64,000 nucleotides of DNA from JAZKFT01 sp965246935 (GTDB lineage Bacteria > Bacteroidota > Bacteroidia > Chitinophagales > Chitinophagaceae). The DNA lies in NCBI GenBank assembly GCA_965246935.1, contig CBDFGC010000003.1:204503-268502 (forward strand), in the 5' to 3' direction. Every line of letters starts with the position of its first letter. Positions within the stretch are counted from its first letter, which is position 1. The translations under genes and the position numbers were made by a program. The notes below the pieces were generated by a model. That model saw only the letters and a program-made list of their open reading frames with translations, was not told the origin of the DNA and ran no database searches. Positions 26,221 through 33,685 of the stretch are shown here, one piece after another.

Positions 26221-27025
26221 ATTGCCCTTTGTTCATTTTTTTTGCAAGTGCTTGTATAAATTGAGCAAAGGCAATCGTTGGATCGGACTTCCGCATAAAA
26301 TGTTCGCCTATCAAAAAGCCACGGTAGCCGGCCTGCCGTAAAGTTACAATGCTATCTACATTACCAATGCCACTTTCTGAAATGGCAGGCTTTTCCGCAG
26401 GCAGTTTTTCTATTAGTTGTAGTGAGGTGTGAATGCTGACTTCAAAAGTTTGCAGGTTGCGGTTGTTTACGCCAATCATATCTACTTCATCGCAAATGTG
26501 GTGTAGTTCGGTTTCGTCATGAATTTCCAGCAGGCTTTGAAGGCCAATGCTGTTGGCAAGTATTGCAAATTCCTTTACCTGCGCCGGTGTAAGAATGGCT
26601 GCAATCAGTAAAATAACATCGGCGCCATACGCTTTTGCCTGGTGAATTTGCAACGCATTGATCATGAAATCCTTCCGTAGCAACGGAACCGAAACGGCGG
26701 ATGATGCCGTTTGTAAATCTGTCAAGGCACCGCCAAAAAATGGTTCATCCGTTAATACAGAAATACCTGCGGCATATTGGGCATATGCTTCTACCACCGG
26801 CTCTACGGCTGCATCGGGTAGCGTAAAAAAACCTTTAGACGGAGACTTCCGTTTGAACTCTGCAATAATGCCGGTGCTATCGGCACCTTGCAACTGGTGG
26901 CTAAGTGAAACGGGTGTACGTTGATAGCCTTTCATTTTCTCAAAATCACTTACCCGAAATTGCTGATGCAAAGCCTGCACTTCCTGTTGCTTGGCTGCTA
27001 CGATGGTATCTAAAATATGACTCAT
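26210..27025 (-). CDS. trpC: Indole-3-glycerol phosphate synthase
   Basis: The ATG at 27025 overlaps the trpD stop (ATGA) and gives MSHILDTIVAAKQQEVQALH and 271 residues; an upstream in-frame ATG at 27052 is possible but less likely. TrpC closes the indole ring in the fourth step. Signature elements are EFKRKSPSKGFF (near residue 55), VLTDEPFFGGAL, PLLRKDFMINALQI, MIGVNNRNLQTFEV, SESGIGNVDSI and GFLIGEHFMR. It is a monofunctional enzyme here; trpF is a separate overlapping gene. Confidence 0.97.
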   Translation of the reverse strand: MSHILDTIVAAKQQEVQALHQQFRVSDFEKMKGYQRTPVSLSHQLQGADSTGIIAEFKRKSPSKGFFTLPDAAVEPVVEAYAQYAAGISVLTDEPFFGGALTDLQTASSAVSVPLLRKDFMINALQIHQAKAYGADVILLIAAILTPAQVKEFAILANSIGLQSLLEIHDETELHHICDEVDMIGVNNRNLQTFEVSIHTSLQLIEKLPAEKPAISESGIGNVDSIVTLRQAGYRGFLIGEHFMRKSDPTIAFAQFIQALAKKMNKGQYER

Positions 27026-28014
27026 TGCAGGGAGATTAATTTTTGAAAACATTGACGGGCTTTGCCGCTTTCCAAACTTTCAACGACCAACCCGTACGCA
27101 TCCTCATAACTTAAAGCCGGGCTGATGCCGTGCAATGCCATTGAAGCATTGGCCAGTACCACCGCATTTTGCGCCCAACTGCCGCTGCCATTCAAAATTT
27201 TCATAAAAATCTTTGCTGCTTCTTCCACGCTATTACCACCGTTGATGTCGTTGGGCGAAACCATCCGTTTACCAACCTCTTCCGGGGTCATTATCTTTTC
27301 GCCTTCCCGGGTAATTATTTTGATGTCTGCCGTTAGCGATATTTCGTCGTAGCCATCCAGGCTGTTAACAATGGTAAATGCCTGCTGTTCCTGCTGTAAA
27401 ATGTAATTATATATGCGGGCTAACTCTGCATTGTACACTCCTATTAGCTGGTAAGCCGGGCGGGCCGGGTTCACCAATGGTCCCAACATATTGAAAAAAG
27501 TCCGAATACCCAGGTTCTTTCGGATAGGGCCAACCACTTTTAATGCCGGGTGAAATAAAGGGGCATGCAAAAAGCAGATATTAGCTTCGTTTACTTCTTT
27601 CACCAACGCCTCGTTTTCATTCTTGAACCGATATCCCAACTGCTCCATCACATTGCTGGCCCCACTGATGCTGGTGGCGCCGTAGTTGCCATGCTTGGCT
27701 ACTTTGTGCCCGGTACCGGCTACTATAAAACAAGCCAGGGTTGAAATATTAAACGTGTTTTTGCCATCGCCGCCGGTACCTACAATGTCAATGGTTTGCA
27801 GGCCGTGCAAATCAACCGGCACACACAGTTCCAGTAGCGCTGCTCTGAATCCCTGCAGCTCTTCAATGGTAATGCTGCGCATGAGGTACACCGTAGTAAA
27901 AGCAGTGATTTCATGTTCGTTGTATTGAGATTTGCCAATATTTACAAGGATGTCTTTTGCCTGAACGGCAGAGAGGGTTTTGTGCTCAAATAAATGCATT
28001 AATAGCTTCTTCAT
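27022..28014 (-). CDS. trpD: Anthranilate phosphoribosyltransferase
   Basis: TrpD has 330 residues. It joins anthranilate to PRPP in the second pathway step. The family glycine loop is DIVGTGGDGKNTFNISTL near residue 75, with KHGNYGATSISGASNVMEQL (20 residues) and NMLGPLVNPARP further on. YDEISLTADIKI is the C-terminal family block. It is separated from trpG, its usual direct neighbour, by a GxxExxY gene bordered by inverted repeats, although the operon stays on one strand. Confidence 0.97.
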   Translation of the reverse strand: MKKLLMHLFEHKTLSAVQAKDILVNIGKSQYNEHEITAFTTVYLMRSITIEELQGFRAALLELCVPVDLHGLQTIDIVGTGGDGKNTFNISTLACFIVAGTGHKVAKHGNYGATSISGASNVMEQLGYRFKNENEALVKEVNEANICFLHAPLFHPALKVVGPIRKNLGIRTFFNMLGPLVNPARPAYQLIGVYNAELARIYNYILQQEQQAFTIVNSLDGYDEISLTADIKIITREGEKIMTPEEVGKRMVSPNDINGGNSVEEAAKIFMKILNGSGSWAQNAVVLANASMALHGISPALSYEDAYGLVVESLESGKARQCFQKLISLQ

Positions 28015-28016
28015 AC

Positions 28017-28141
28017 AGGGATAATTTACAGGGATGGAGATGGGATTGGGGTGAGGGTTGTCTTGAACTGGGATAAGATGGGATGTGTGGGATAGGAATG
28101 GGATGAATACAAAATGAATACAAGGGAATACAGATAAATAC
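28017..28141. repeat. Left arm of a ~100-bp imperfect inverted repeat flanking the GxxExxY gene
   Basis: The arm contains the sequences acagggataat, ggggtgagggttg, tgtcttgaactgggat and ggataggaatgggatgaata. The same blocks occur in the same order on the minus strand at 28803-28700. Small indels separate the blocks. Confidence 0.85.
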
Positions 28142-28203
28142 AGGAATGTGTAATTGAGAGGAGTGAGTAAGTTGCCAACCCTTCCTGAGTTGGCAACTAT
28201 TGT

Positions 28204-28596
28204 TTATGAATAAGGTTTGAATTTGTGGTTGGAGAATCGGTGAAATTGGAGCTTTTTTGAACCGAAATTAATAAGCAGCCCGACTTCTAAATTGTACGCT
28301 TCGAGGTGGTTGATAGCTTGGGCAACGTTCCCGTCGTCGAGCGCAGAAACCGCTTTGATTTCAACGCTAATTTTTTCAAATACAAAGAAATCAACACGGC
28401 GGGTGGACATTAACTGTTGCTTATAGTAAACAGGCATTTCAAATTCTCTTTGGTAATAAATGTCTTGTAATTCAAATTCATAAGCCAATGCCCGCTGGTA
28501 AATTAACTCCTGAAATCCCGGACCTAAATGATTGTGTACTTCCATAGCTGCACCAATAATTTGCCCGGTTTCATCCGCATACTTTTTATCAAACAT
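28204..28596 (-). CDS. GxxExxY protein
   Basis: This 130-residue protein has the family signature GPGFQELIYQRALAYEFEL (GxxExxY near residue 25). It continues with a PD-(D/E)XK-like pattern: VDFFVFEKISVEIKAVSALD, with Glu-x-Lys in EIKA, followed by QAINHLEAYNLEVGLLINFG and a LQFHR ending. The family is common in Bacteroidota, often surrounded by repeats, and its function is unknown; a nuclease fold is my inference from the D...ExK arrangement. It interrupts the trp operon between trpG and trpD, on the operon's strand. Confidence 0.88.
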   Translation of the reverse strand: MFDKKYADETGQIIGAAMEVHNHLGPGFQELIYQRALAYEFELQDIYYQREFEMPVYYKQQLMSTRRVDFFVFEKISVEIKAVSALDDGNVAQAINHLEAYNLEVGLLINFGSKKLQFHRFSNHKFKPYS

Positions 28597-28699
28597 GCTT
28601 TGTGTTTTAAAATTTCATTGGGCGTTGCACACATGTTTCATAGGGCGTTGCCCTATGCTATGATATTGCCACCCTTTCAGGGCTAATACATTATTTTTT

Positions 28700-28803
28700 T
28701 ATTTATCTGTATTCATCCCATTCCTATCCTATACATCCCAAAAATCCCAGTTCAAGACAATCACACCTCTCACCCTCACCCCATCCGTGTATTTATCCCT
28801 GTA
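28700..28803. repeat. Right arm of the inverted repeat flanking the GxxExxY gene
   Basis: Read on the minus strand from 28803 it gives acagggataa, ggggtgaggg, tgtcttgaactgggat and ggataggaatgggatgaata, matching the left arm at 28017-28141. Its outer edge overlaps the last codons of trpG (LQG-stop). A further palindromic stretch at 28620-28680 (agggcgttgccct) lies between this arm and the gene. Confidence 0.85.
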
Positions 28804-29374
28804 ACCAGTTACGCATTATACGTTCTCCATCCGGTGTCAGCACACTTTCGGGGTGAAACTGTACGCCCTGCACATCGTAGGTTCTGTGTTGCAACGCCAT
28901 GATGTACCCGTTGTCGTCGGTAGCAGTAATTTCTAATTCCTCCGGAAAATTCTCATCGCTGATTACCCAGCTATGGTAGCGGCCCACTTCCAGTTCGTTT
29001 GGTAGCTGCGCAAAAAGGTCAATGGGTTGCCGGGTACGGTCTTCGTGTGCGGTTATTTTGCTGGCAACCCCATGGTACACTGTATCCAGGTTAACCAGTG
29101 TGCCGCCAAATGCCTGGCCAATAGCCTGGTGGCCTAAACATACGCCCAGTATGCTTTTGCTACTGGCATATTCTCTTATCAGCGGTAATAACATGCCTGC
29201 TTCTTCGGGTATGCCGGGGCCAGGGGAAAGGATGATTTTATCAAATTGCTTTACCTGCTCCAGCGGTAGTTTATCGTTGCGGTACACCGTTACTTTTCCA
29301 TGAATTATTTTTTCTACCAGGTGCACCAGGTTATACGTGAAGCTGTCGTAATTATCAAAGACTAAGATGTTCAT
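28793..29374 (-). CDS. trpG: Anthranilate synthase component II, glutamine amidotransferase
   Basis: TrpG has 193 residues. It supplies ammonia from glutamine to TrpE. It begins MNILVFDNYDSFTYNLVHLV; ILSPGPGIPEEAG is the oxyanion region; the catalytic Cys is in ILGVCLGHQAIGQAFGG; the His-Glu pair is in VQGVQFHPESVLTPDG. The C terminus, MRNWLQG, runs into the arm of the inverted repeat without losing conserved residues. About 400 bases separate it from trpE. Confidence 0.97.
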   Translation of the reverse strand: MNILVFDNYDSFTYNLVHLVEKIIHGKVTVYRNDKLPLEQVKQFDKIILSPGPGIPEEAGMLLPLIREYASSKSILGVCLGHQAIGQAFGGTLVNLDTVYHGVASKITAHEDRTRQPIDLFAQLPNELEVGRYHSWVISDENFPEELEITATDDNGYIMALQHRTYDVQGVQFHPESVLTPDGERIMRNWLQG

Positions 29375-29427
29375 TTTTATTTTACTTTAAGCTGCTTTAC
29401 TGTTTCAGCATCTTGCTGGTTTGTCTT

Positions 29428-29459
29428 CTTCTTTCTTTGTCTTGATACAAAGAAAGAAG
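29428..29459. repeat. 13-bp perfect hairpin in the trpE-trpG spacer
   Basis: CTTCTTTCTTTGT (29428-29440) faces ACAAAGAAAGAAG (29447-29459) across a 6-base loop. The adjoining caaagaaaaatca is a string I associate with a common Bacteroidota intergenic repeat. It is followed by a very GC-rich stretch (29470-29512, ccgccgcggcgg and similar) unlike its surroundings. Confidence 0.65.
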
Positions 29460-29569
29460 CAAAGAAAAATCATCCGCCGCGGCGGACCGGGCGGCTGGCC
29501 GGGCCTACGCCTCCCCATGTGTAACCTTGTTTTAGATTCATTTTATCTTCTTGACTTTTAGCTTTATTT

Positions 29570-29689
29570 CTAAAAGACATCTTCTGTTTTCAAGACATTT
29601 TCATGTGTAGTTTCCAAAGTAGCTTTTGCTTTGTTTTTCGTCTGCTGATTATTTGCATTCTTCTTCACAAGTATTTCTTTTTCTCCCAT
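29570..29689 (-). CDS. Possible 39-residue protein in the trpE-trpG spacer
   Basis: An ATG at 29689 opens MGEKEILVKKNANNQQTKNK and the frame ends TEDVF at the TAG at 29570. The product would be Lys/Asn/Gln-rich and soluble. It could equally be a chance frame or a decayed part of the neighbouring repeat. No homologue is recognised. It is listed because it is the only plausible frame in the 400-base gap within the operon. Confidence 0.25.
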   Translation of the reverse strand: MGEKEILVKKNANNQQTKNKAKATLETTHENVLKTEDVF

Positions 29690-29776
29690 TTAATCTTTCC
29701 CTGGTACTTATTTCTATGAAGCTGTATTTAATCCTGTTCATCCTTTCATCCTATAAATCTGTGATCAAAAATGTAT

Positions 29777-31420
29777 TCACCTGCTGATCTGTTCGGCCAA
29801 TTCAATTGCTTTTTTTAAGGCGCCGAGTTTATTGGTCACTTCCATTAGTTCGTTTTCGGGAACACTGTTGACGGTAATGCCGGCACCGGCCTGGTAGTGC
29901 AACGTATTGTTGCGGCTCAGAAAAGTGCGGATCATAATGGCATGATTGAAGGAGCCGTCCAGCCCCAAGAGGCCAATGGCACCACCATAATATCCGCGGG
30001 GTGTAGGCTCCCATTGGTTAATCAGTTGCATGGCCCGCACTTTGGGGGCACCACTAAGCGTACCCGCCGGAAATGTAGCAGCAAATACATCATAGGGATT
30101 TGTATCGCCGGCAATTTGCCCGTTTACCTCACTTACTAAATGAATGACGTGACTGTAATAATGCACCTTGCGGTAACTGCTGACAGTTACATTTTCTGCA
30201 TGGCGGCTCAGGTCGTTGCGGGCCAAATCTACCAGCATTACATGCTCAGCATTTTCCTTTGGATCGAGCAGTAGTTTTTCGGCTAGTGCTTCGTCCTGTC
30301 CATCATTACCGGTACGCTTAAAAGTACCGGCTATGGGGTGTACCGTGACCTTGCCGTTTTTTATCACTAACTGGCTTTCGGGGCTGGAACCAAACAAACG
30401 GTAGTCGCCATAATCAAAATAAAACAGATAAGGAGATGGGTTAATGCTTCGTAAAGACCGGTATACATTGAATTCATCGCCGGTAAAACCTTGCTGGAAC
30501 CGGCGGCTCAGCACAATCTGAAATACATCACCCCGGTGGCAGGCCGCTTTACCTTTCTCCACCATTTGCATATAACCGGCATTGGTCATGTTGCTGGTTT
30601 CTCCGCCTTTAACGGCAAACGGATACTCCGGTACATTGCGGTTACGGATGAGTGATTCAATGACACTTATTTCGCTTTCCAGACCTGCTACCTCATTTTC
30701 GCAGATATACAGTTCGTCTTTGAAATGGTTGATGGCGATAATGTACTGGTAGAGGCGGTATCGTAATACCTCACCCCCTTCCCCTCTCCACGCGGCGGAT
30801 AGGGGTGCCTCTGTGAGATCTGGCTGATTATTTTCGGACGGCGGGTTCACGCTGTTTAAACTTTGCTCATTACTTTGGGGCGGCGGGTTGTTGTTGTCTA
30901 AATTCTGCAAACTATTTTGAAGATCTGATTCTTGTAAACCCGCCATTGCGTTTAGTGACGAATGCTGAGAAGAGGCATCCCTCTCCACCTTTAGTGGGGA
31001 GGGGCCGGGGGTGAGGTTGAAAGGGGCCGGGGCTGTGATATTTTCAAAAAACCTGACTGCATCATAGGCCGTGTATCCAAACAAACTTTGCGCTGCAGGA
31101 ATGGTTTTGTCGCCGCCTGTTTCATACCGCTGCAGGTAGATATTGATAAAGTTTGCAATCGTTTTATCTGCTGTAATAGCTTCTTTGACCGGCGATTGTC
31201 CCGGATATTTATATTCCAGCATTTGCATGTTCTTCACCTCGATGCCGCCAATTGCCTGTACGCCCATAAAACTCCAGCTATTTTCGGTGGCGTGGTGGTC
31301 GGTACTTTCCAGCAACACCGTATCCCGGAAGCGGTCACGCAGGCGCAGGTAAATACCTACCGGGGTATATACATCTGCCAGCATTTTTTTGCAAACGGTA
31401 TGGATCAATATCTTTTTCAT
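29777..31420 (-). CDS. trpE: Anthranilate synthase component I, with a repeat-encoded insertion
   Basis: TrpE has 547 residues, roughly 80 more than usual. It makes anthranilate from chorismate with TrpG. The N-terminal domain has the tryptophan-binding LLEST motif (residues 37-41), so feedback inhibition is likely. The chorismate-binding domain starts near 222 (YRLYQYIIAINHFKDELYIC). It has FQIVLSRRFQ, SPSPYLFYFDYGDYRLFGSS-type sequence, HPIAGTFKRTGND, DLARNDLSRHAENV and PAGTLSGAPKVRAMQLI, all catalytic blocks. Residues about 135-218 do not belong to the family: LTPGPSPLKVERD and APLSAAWRGEGGEV are translations of two inverted palindromic repeats, with a Gln/Asn/Ser/Pro-rich stretch between. 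The insertion lies between the two domains and keeps the frame, so the enzyme may still work. Confidence 0.95.
   Translation of the reverse strand: MKKILIHTVCKKMLADVYTPVGIYLRLRDRFRDTVLLESTDHHATENSWSFMGVQAIGGIEVKNMQMLEYKYPGQSPVKEAITADKTIANFINIYLQRYETGGDKTIPAAQSLFGYTAYDAVRFFENITAPAPFNLTPGPSPLKVERDASSQHSSLNAMAGLQESDLQNSLQNLDNNNPPPQSNEQSLNSVNPPSENNQPDLTEAPLSAAWRGEGGEVLRYRLYQYIIAINHFKDELYICENEVAGLESEISVIESLIRNRNVPEYPFAVKGGETSNMTNAGYMQMVEKGKAACHRGDVFQIVLSRRFQQGFTGDEFNVYRSLRSINPSPYLFYFDYGDYRLFGSSPESQLVIKNGKVTVHPIAGTFKRTGNDGQDEALAEKLLLDPKENAEHVMLVDLARNDLSRHAENVTVSSYRKVHYYSHVIHLVSEVNGQIAGDTNPYDVFAATFPAGTLSGAPKVRAMQLINQWEPTPRGYYGGAIGLLGLDGSFNHAIMIRTFLSRNNTLHYQAGAGITVNSVPENELMEVTNKLGALKKAIELAEQISR
30770..31019. 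mobile_element. MITE-like element of about 250 bp inserted in frame in trpE
   Basis: The left end (30770-30816) reads CCTCACCCCCTTCCCCTCTC, then cacgcggcggataggggtgcctct. The right end (31019-30971, minus strand) reads CCTCACCCCCGGCCCCTCCC, then cactaaaggtggagagggatgcctct. The two are inverted copies of one another with few differences. Between them lie about 155 bases that include a smaller repeated motif, cggcgggttcacg near 30841 and cggcgggttgttg near 30882. No stop codon occurs in the trpE frame. The related repeats at 25351-25394 and 25516-25562 have the same sequence plan. Confidence 0.8.
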
Positions 31421-31515
31421 AATTCTATGTGTTTATAGATGCCCTTGTTTGAGACACCAGCACGGCATTTCAAACTGTATTCATCTTATTCTTATCCAAA
31501 CTATCCCTATTCAAA

Positions 31516-31572
31516 GGACGGCATCGCCCGATGGACGTGAAGTTTTGATATTCGTAACCAGCGATGCCGTCC
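31516..31572. repeat. Perfect 12-bp GGACGGCATCGC inverted repeat
   Basis: GGACGGCATCGC at 31516-31527 has its exact complement GCGATGCCGTCC at 31561-31572. It belongs to the family at 815-1014. It lies in the region between the attenuator and the trpE start (31421-31637), which otherwise carries the repeat remnant at 31576-31637. Confidence 0.8.
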
Positions 31573-31575
31573 TGC

Positions 31576-31637
31576 CATGTACTCATCCCATTCCTATCCC
31601 AATCATCCCAACTTATCCCAGTTCAAGACATCCCTGT
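31576..31637. repeat. Solo copy of the GxxExxY-flanking repeat arm
   Basis: The segment contains actcatcccattcctatccc, atcatcccaact and tcccagttcaagaca, matching the arm at 28700-28803 in order and orientation. No GxxExxY gene is near it, so it may be what remains after excision or decay. A weaker match (tgtattcatcttattcttatcc) lies at 31471-31500. Confidence 0.7.
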
Positions 31638-31669
31638 AAAGCAAAAGCCCCGGTGCAGTACCGGGGCTT
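31638..31669 (-). terminator. Intrinsic terminator of the trp attenuator
   Basis: On the minus strand AAGCCCCGGT (31669-31660), loop ACTGC, and ACCGGGGCTT (31654-31645) form a perfect 10-bp stem followed by TTGCTTT. It lies 40 bases after the leader peptide stop and about 220 bases before the trpE start. An alternative pairing of GCTTTG (minus strand 31704-31699) with CGAAGC (31671-31666) would consume the foot of this stem and act as antiterminator. Confidence 0.85.
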
Positions 31670-31709
31670 CGTTATATTTTATACAAAACAAACAATAGCA
31701 AAGCGGCAC

Positions 31710-31757
31710 CTAAGGGTTAGGAGCCTGCCACCAATTGTTGTTTTGTTGATTTATCAT
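31710..31757 (-). CDS. trpL: Trp operon leader peptide
   Basis: The ATG at 31757 opens a 15-residue peptide, MINQQNNNWWQAPNP, ending in TAG at 31710-31712. Two adjacent Trp codons (31728-31733) are followed by a self-complementary segment: GGCA...TGCC and CCTAA-ccc-TTAGG around the stop codon. A terminator and a competing antiterminator pairing lie just downstream. This is the arrangement of ribosome-mediated attenuation: a ribosome stalled at the Trp codons when charged tRNA-Trp is scarce would free the antiterminator and allow transcription into trpE. It was identified purely from sequence layout. Confidence 0.85.
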   Translation of the reverse strand: MINQQNNNWWQAPNP

Positions 31758-31863
31758 TGCAGGGCAAAAGTGTGTTACGTTTGATTACGGGCCAAATAAA
31801 TTTTACATTTTGTTTCAGCAGCCGGGAGAAAACATAATTGCCGGTGAATCGTTCTTTACAGCG

Positions 31864-33651
31864 ATGGGGAATTCACAATCAGCATTTCACGTAGCAGCTA
31901 TCGGTAGGCAGGGGCGAAATTTCAAATTTCCGGCACACCGTTGCGGCAAATCATCAAAGCATAGAAGTGAACTGATCTCAATATTGTGGTTTCAAACTTC
32001 AGTTCCATTTATTATCCCGGTTTTATTAGTTGCCTCGCTGATGGCCGGATGCAGTGCCTCAACCACCTTTAATCCCAATAAAAAATTTGGTCCCAACGAG
32101 CTGCGGGAGGATTTTACGGTAGCCCGCCGCACGTATGAAAAAATACATCCCGGTTTATATTGGTACACACCAAAAGATTCGATGAACCTGTATTTTGACC
32201 AGGCATACAACGGGCTAACCGATTCGCTGACGGAACTGCAATTTCGCAACCGGATGGCATACGTAATTGCGAAAATAAAATGTGGGCATACCAGCGTACG
32301 GTTTTCTAAGGCATATACAAAATGGGCGGAAAACGCAGGCATTGGCATCAACTTTCCATTTGGTGTGAAAACCTGGGGAGGCGATAGTATGGTGATTACC
32401 CGTAATGCTTTTCGCAAGGATTCGATACTGACTATTGGCACTATATTGCTATCGGTAAATGGGAAGAATGTACAACAATTGCTATCCGGCATGTGCGACC
32501 TGATTTCAACCGATGGCAGCAGCATGAACTTTAAATACCAGCTCATCAGCGGCAATTTCCCTACCTGGTACCGTTATGCCTACGGCTTGCAACGGGAGTA
32601 TAAAATACAATACGTAGCTGCCGACGGTAGTATTCAAACCAAACTCCTGCGAAATTATAATCCCCGTGTTGATACTGCTGAACGCAGGCCGCATCCACCC
32701 TTTCAGGCGCCGCCATCCCGTAAAAGGCGAAAAGCGGCTGCATTGCTGCTTAGCCGCAACCTGGTAATTGATAGCAGCGGGCAAATGGCTGTTATGACGC
32801 TGAATACATTTAGCAAAGCAAAGCTGAAACGTTTCTTCCGCCAAAGCTTTGCTACCCTGCAACAAAAGCGAATACCAAACCTGGTAATTGAGCTGCGCAA
32901 CAATGGCGGCGGTAGTATTACTAATAGCAACCGCCTCATCCGGTACATTACCGATCACCCGTTTAAAGTGGCTGATACCTGTGCTGCCATTAGTTTTAAA
33001 TATCCATACCCTAAGCTGGTGGATGATGGCTTTTGGTATAAAATGGAACACTTGTTTGTAAGCACTTTCCGTGGCAAAGACGGCCGCTACCATTTTAAAC
33101 AACTGGAACGGAAAGTGAACCAGCCCTTTCAACATCATCACTACAATGGCCAGGTATATATTGTAACCGGCGGTTATACGTTTTCTGCTTCTACCCTATT
33201 TATCACACCATTAAAAGGGCAAAAAAATGTAACGGTGGTAGGTGAAGAGACTGGTGGTGGTGCTTACGGAAATACAGCAGTGAATTTACCCGAAGTAACA
33301 TTGCCGAATACCGGCCTGCGGGTGCGGCTTCCTTTGTACCGCCTGGTGATTAATAAAAATATTCCACATGATGGCCGCGGCATACAGCCCGATATTTTTG
33401 TGCCTCCTACCAGCTTTTATCTTCGCTATGGCATTGATCCGAAAATGGATACGATCCGGAAAATGATTGCAGAAAGAAATACCGAGATAAAGATAGCAGC
33501 AGTTAGCAATGCTAAGTATTCGATTAAAATCAGATTAATTATGGGTCATTGCGAGGGTTCTTGCCCGTGGCAACCTCCAAGCAAACCGGGGAGATTGCTT
33601 CGTTGGGCAGGAACCCAATCTCGCAATGACCGCAAGTTTAGCCTCATGTAA
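31864..33651 (+). CDS. S41-family peptidase, probable lipoprotein, with a repeat-encoded C-terminal tail
   Basis: The catalytic domain resembles S41 (C-terminal-processing protease family). The nucleophile region is VTGGYTFSASTLF, and VVGEETGGGAYGN and ELRNNGGGSITNSN are the usual flanking blocks. The N-terminal hydrophobic stretch FIIPVLLVASLMAGC ends in a lipobox. The start is uncertain: the ATG at 31864 puts about 40 polar residues before this signal, while a TTG at 31984 would give a short signal lacking a basic end. The last ~36 residues (MGHCEGSCPWQPPSKPGRLL onward) are the translation of a palindromic element (33544-33631), so the ancestral end was probably near residue 560. It is divergent from the trp leader. 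Confidence 0.8.
   Translation: MGNSQSAFHVAAIGRQGRNFKFPAHRCGKSSKHRSELISILWFQTSVPFIIPVLLVASLMAGCSASTTFNPNKKFGPNELREDFTVARRTYEKIHPGLYWYTPKDSMNLYFDQAYNGLTDSLTELQFRNRMAYVIAKIKCGHTSVRFSKAYTKWAENAGIGINFPFGVKTWGGDSMVITRNAFRKDSILTIGTILLSVNGKNVQQLLSGMCDLISTDGSSMNFKYQLISGNFPTWYRYAYGLQREYKIQYVAADGSIQTKLLRNYNPRVDTAERRPHPPFQAPPSRKRRKAAALLLSRNLVIDSSGQMAVMTLNTFSKAKLKRFFRQSFATLQQKRIPNLVIELRNNGGGSITNSNRLIRYITDHPFKVADTCAAISFKYPYPKLVDDGFWYKMEHLFVSTFRGKDGRYHFKQLERKVNQPFQHHHYNGQVYIVTGGYTFSASTLFITPLKGQKNVTVVGEETGGGAYGNTAVNLPEVTLPNTGLRVRLPLYRLVINKNIPHDGRGIQPDIFVPPTSFYLRYGIDPKMDTIRKMIAERNTEIKIAAVSNAKYSIKIRLIMGHCEGSCPWQPPSKPGRLLRWAGTQSRNDRKFSLM
33544..33631. repeat. GGTCATTGCGAG inverted-repeat element in the 3' end of the S41 gene
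   Basis: GGTCATTGCGAG at the left end pairs with CTCGCAATGACC at the right end, and the next block ggttcttgccc pairs with gggcaggaaccc. The core is gggagattgcttcgtt. I recognise it as the widespread 'CATTGCGAG...CTCGCAATG' repeat of Bacteroidota and other phyla. It is read through in frame by the peptidase gene. Confidence 0.88.
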
Positions 33652-33685
33652 TTATACATGATTACCTGCAATTGTAATTGTTATA

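Noticed and set aside
31776..31783. TACGTTTG as a Bacteroidota -7 promoter element for the S41 gene
   Set aside because: It fits TAnnTTTG, but no TTTG at the expected distance upstream was seen, so it is not listed as a feature.
31992..32555. Minus-strand open frame of 187 codons
   Set aside because: It is antisense to the S41 peptidase N-terminal half and has no known motif.
32506..33141. Minus-strand open frame of 211 codons
   Set aside because: It is antisense to the S41 peptidase, whose motifs are clear; the frame has no recognisable features.
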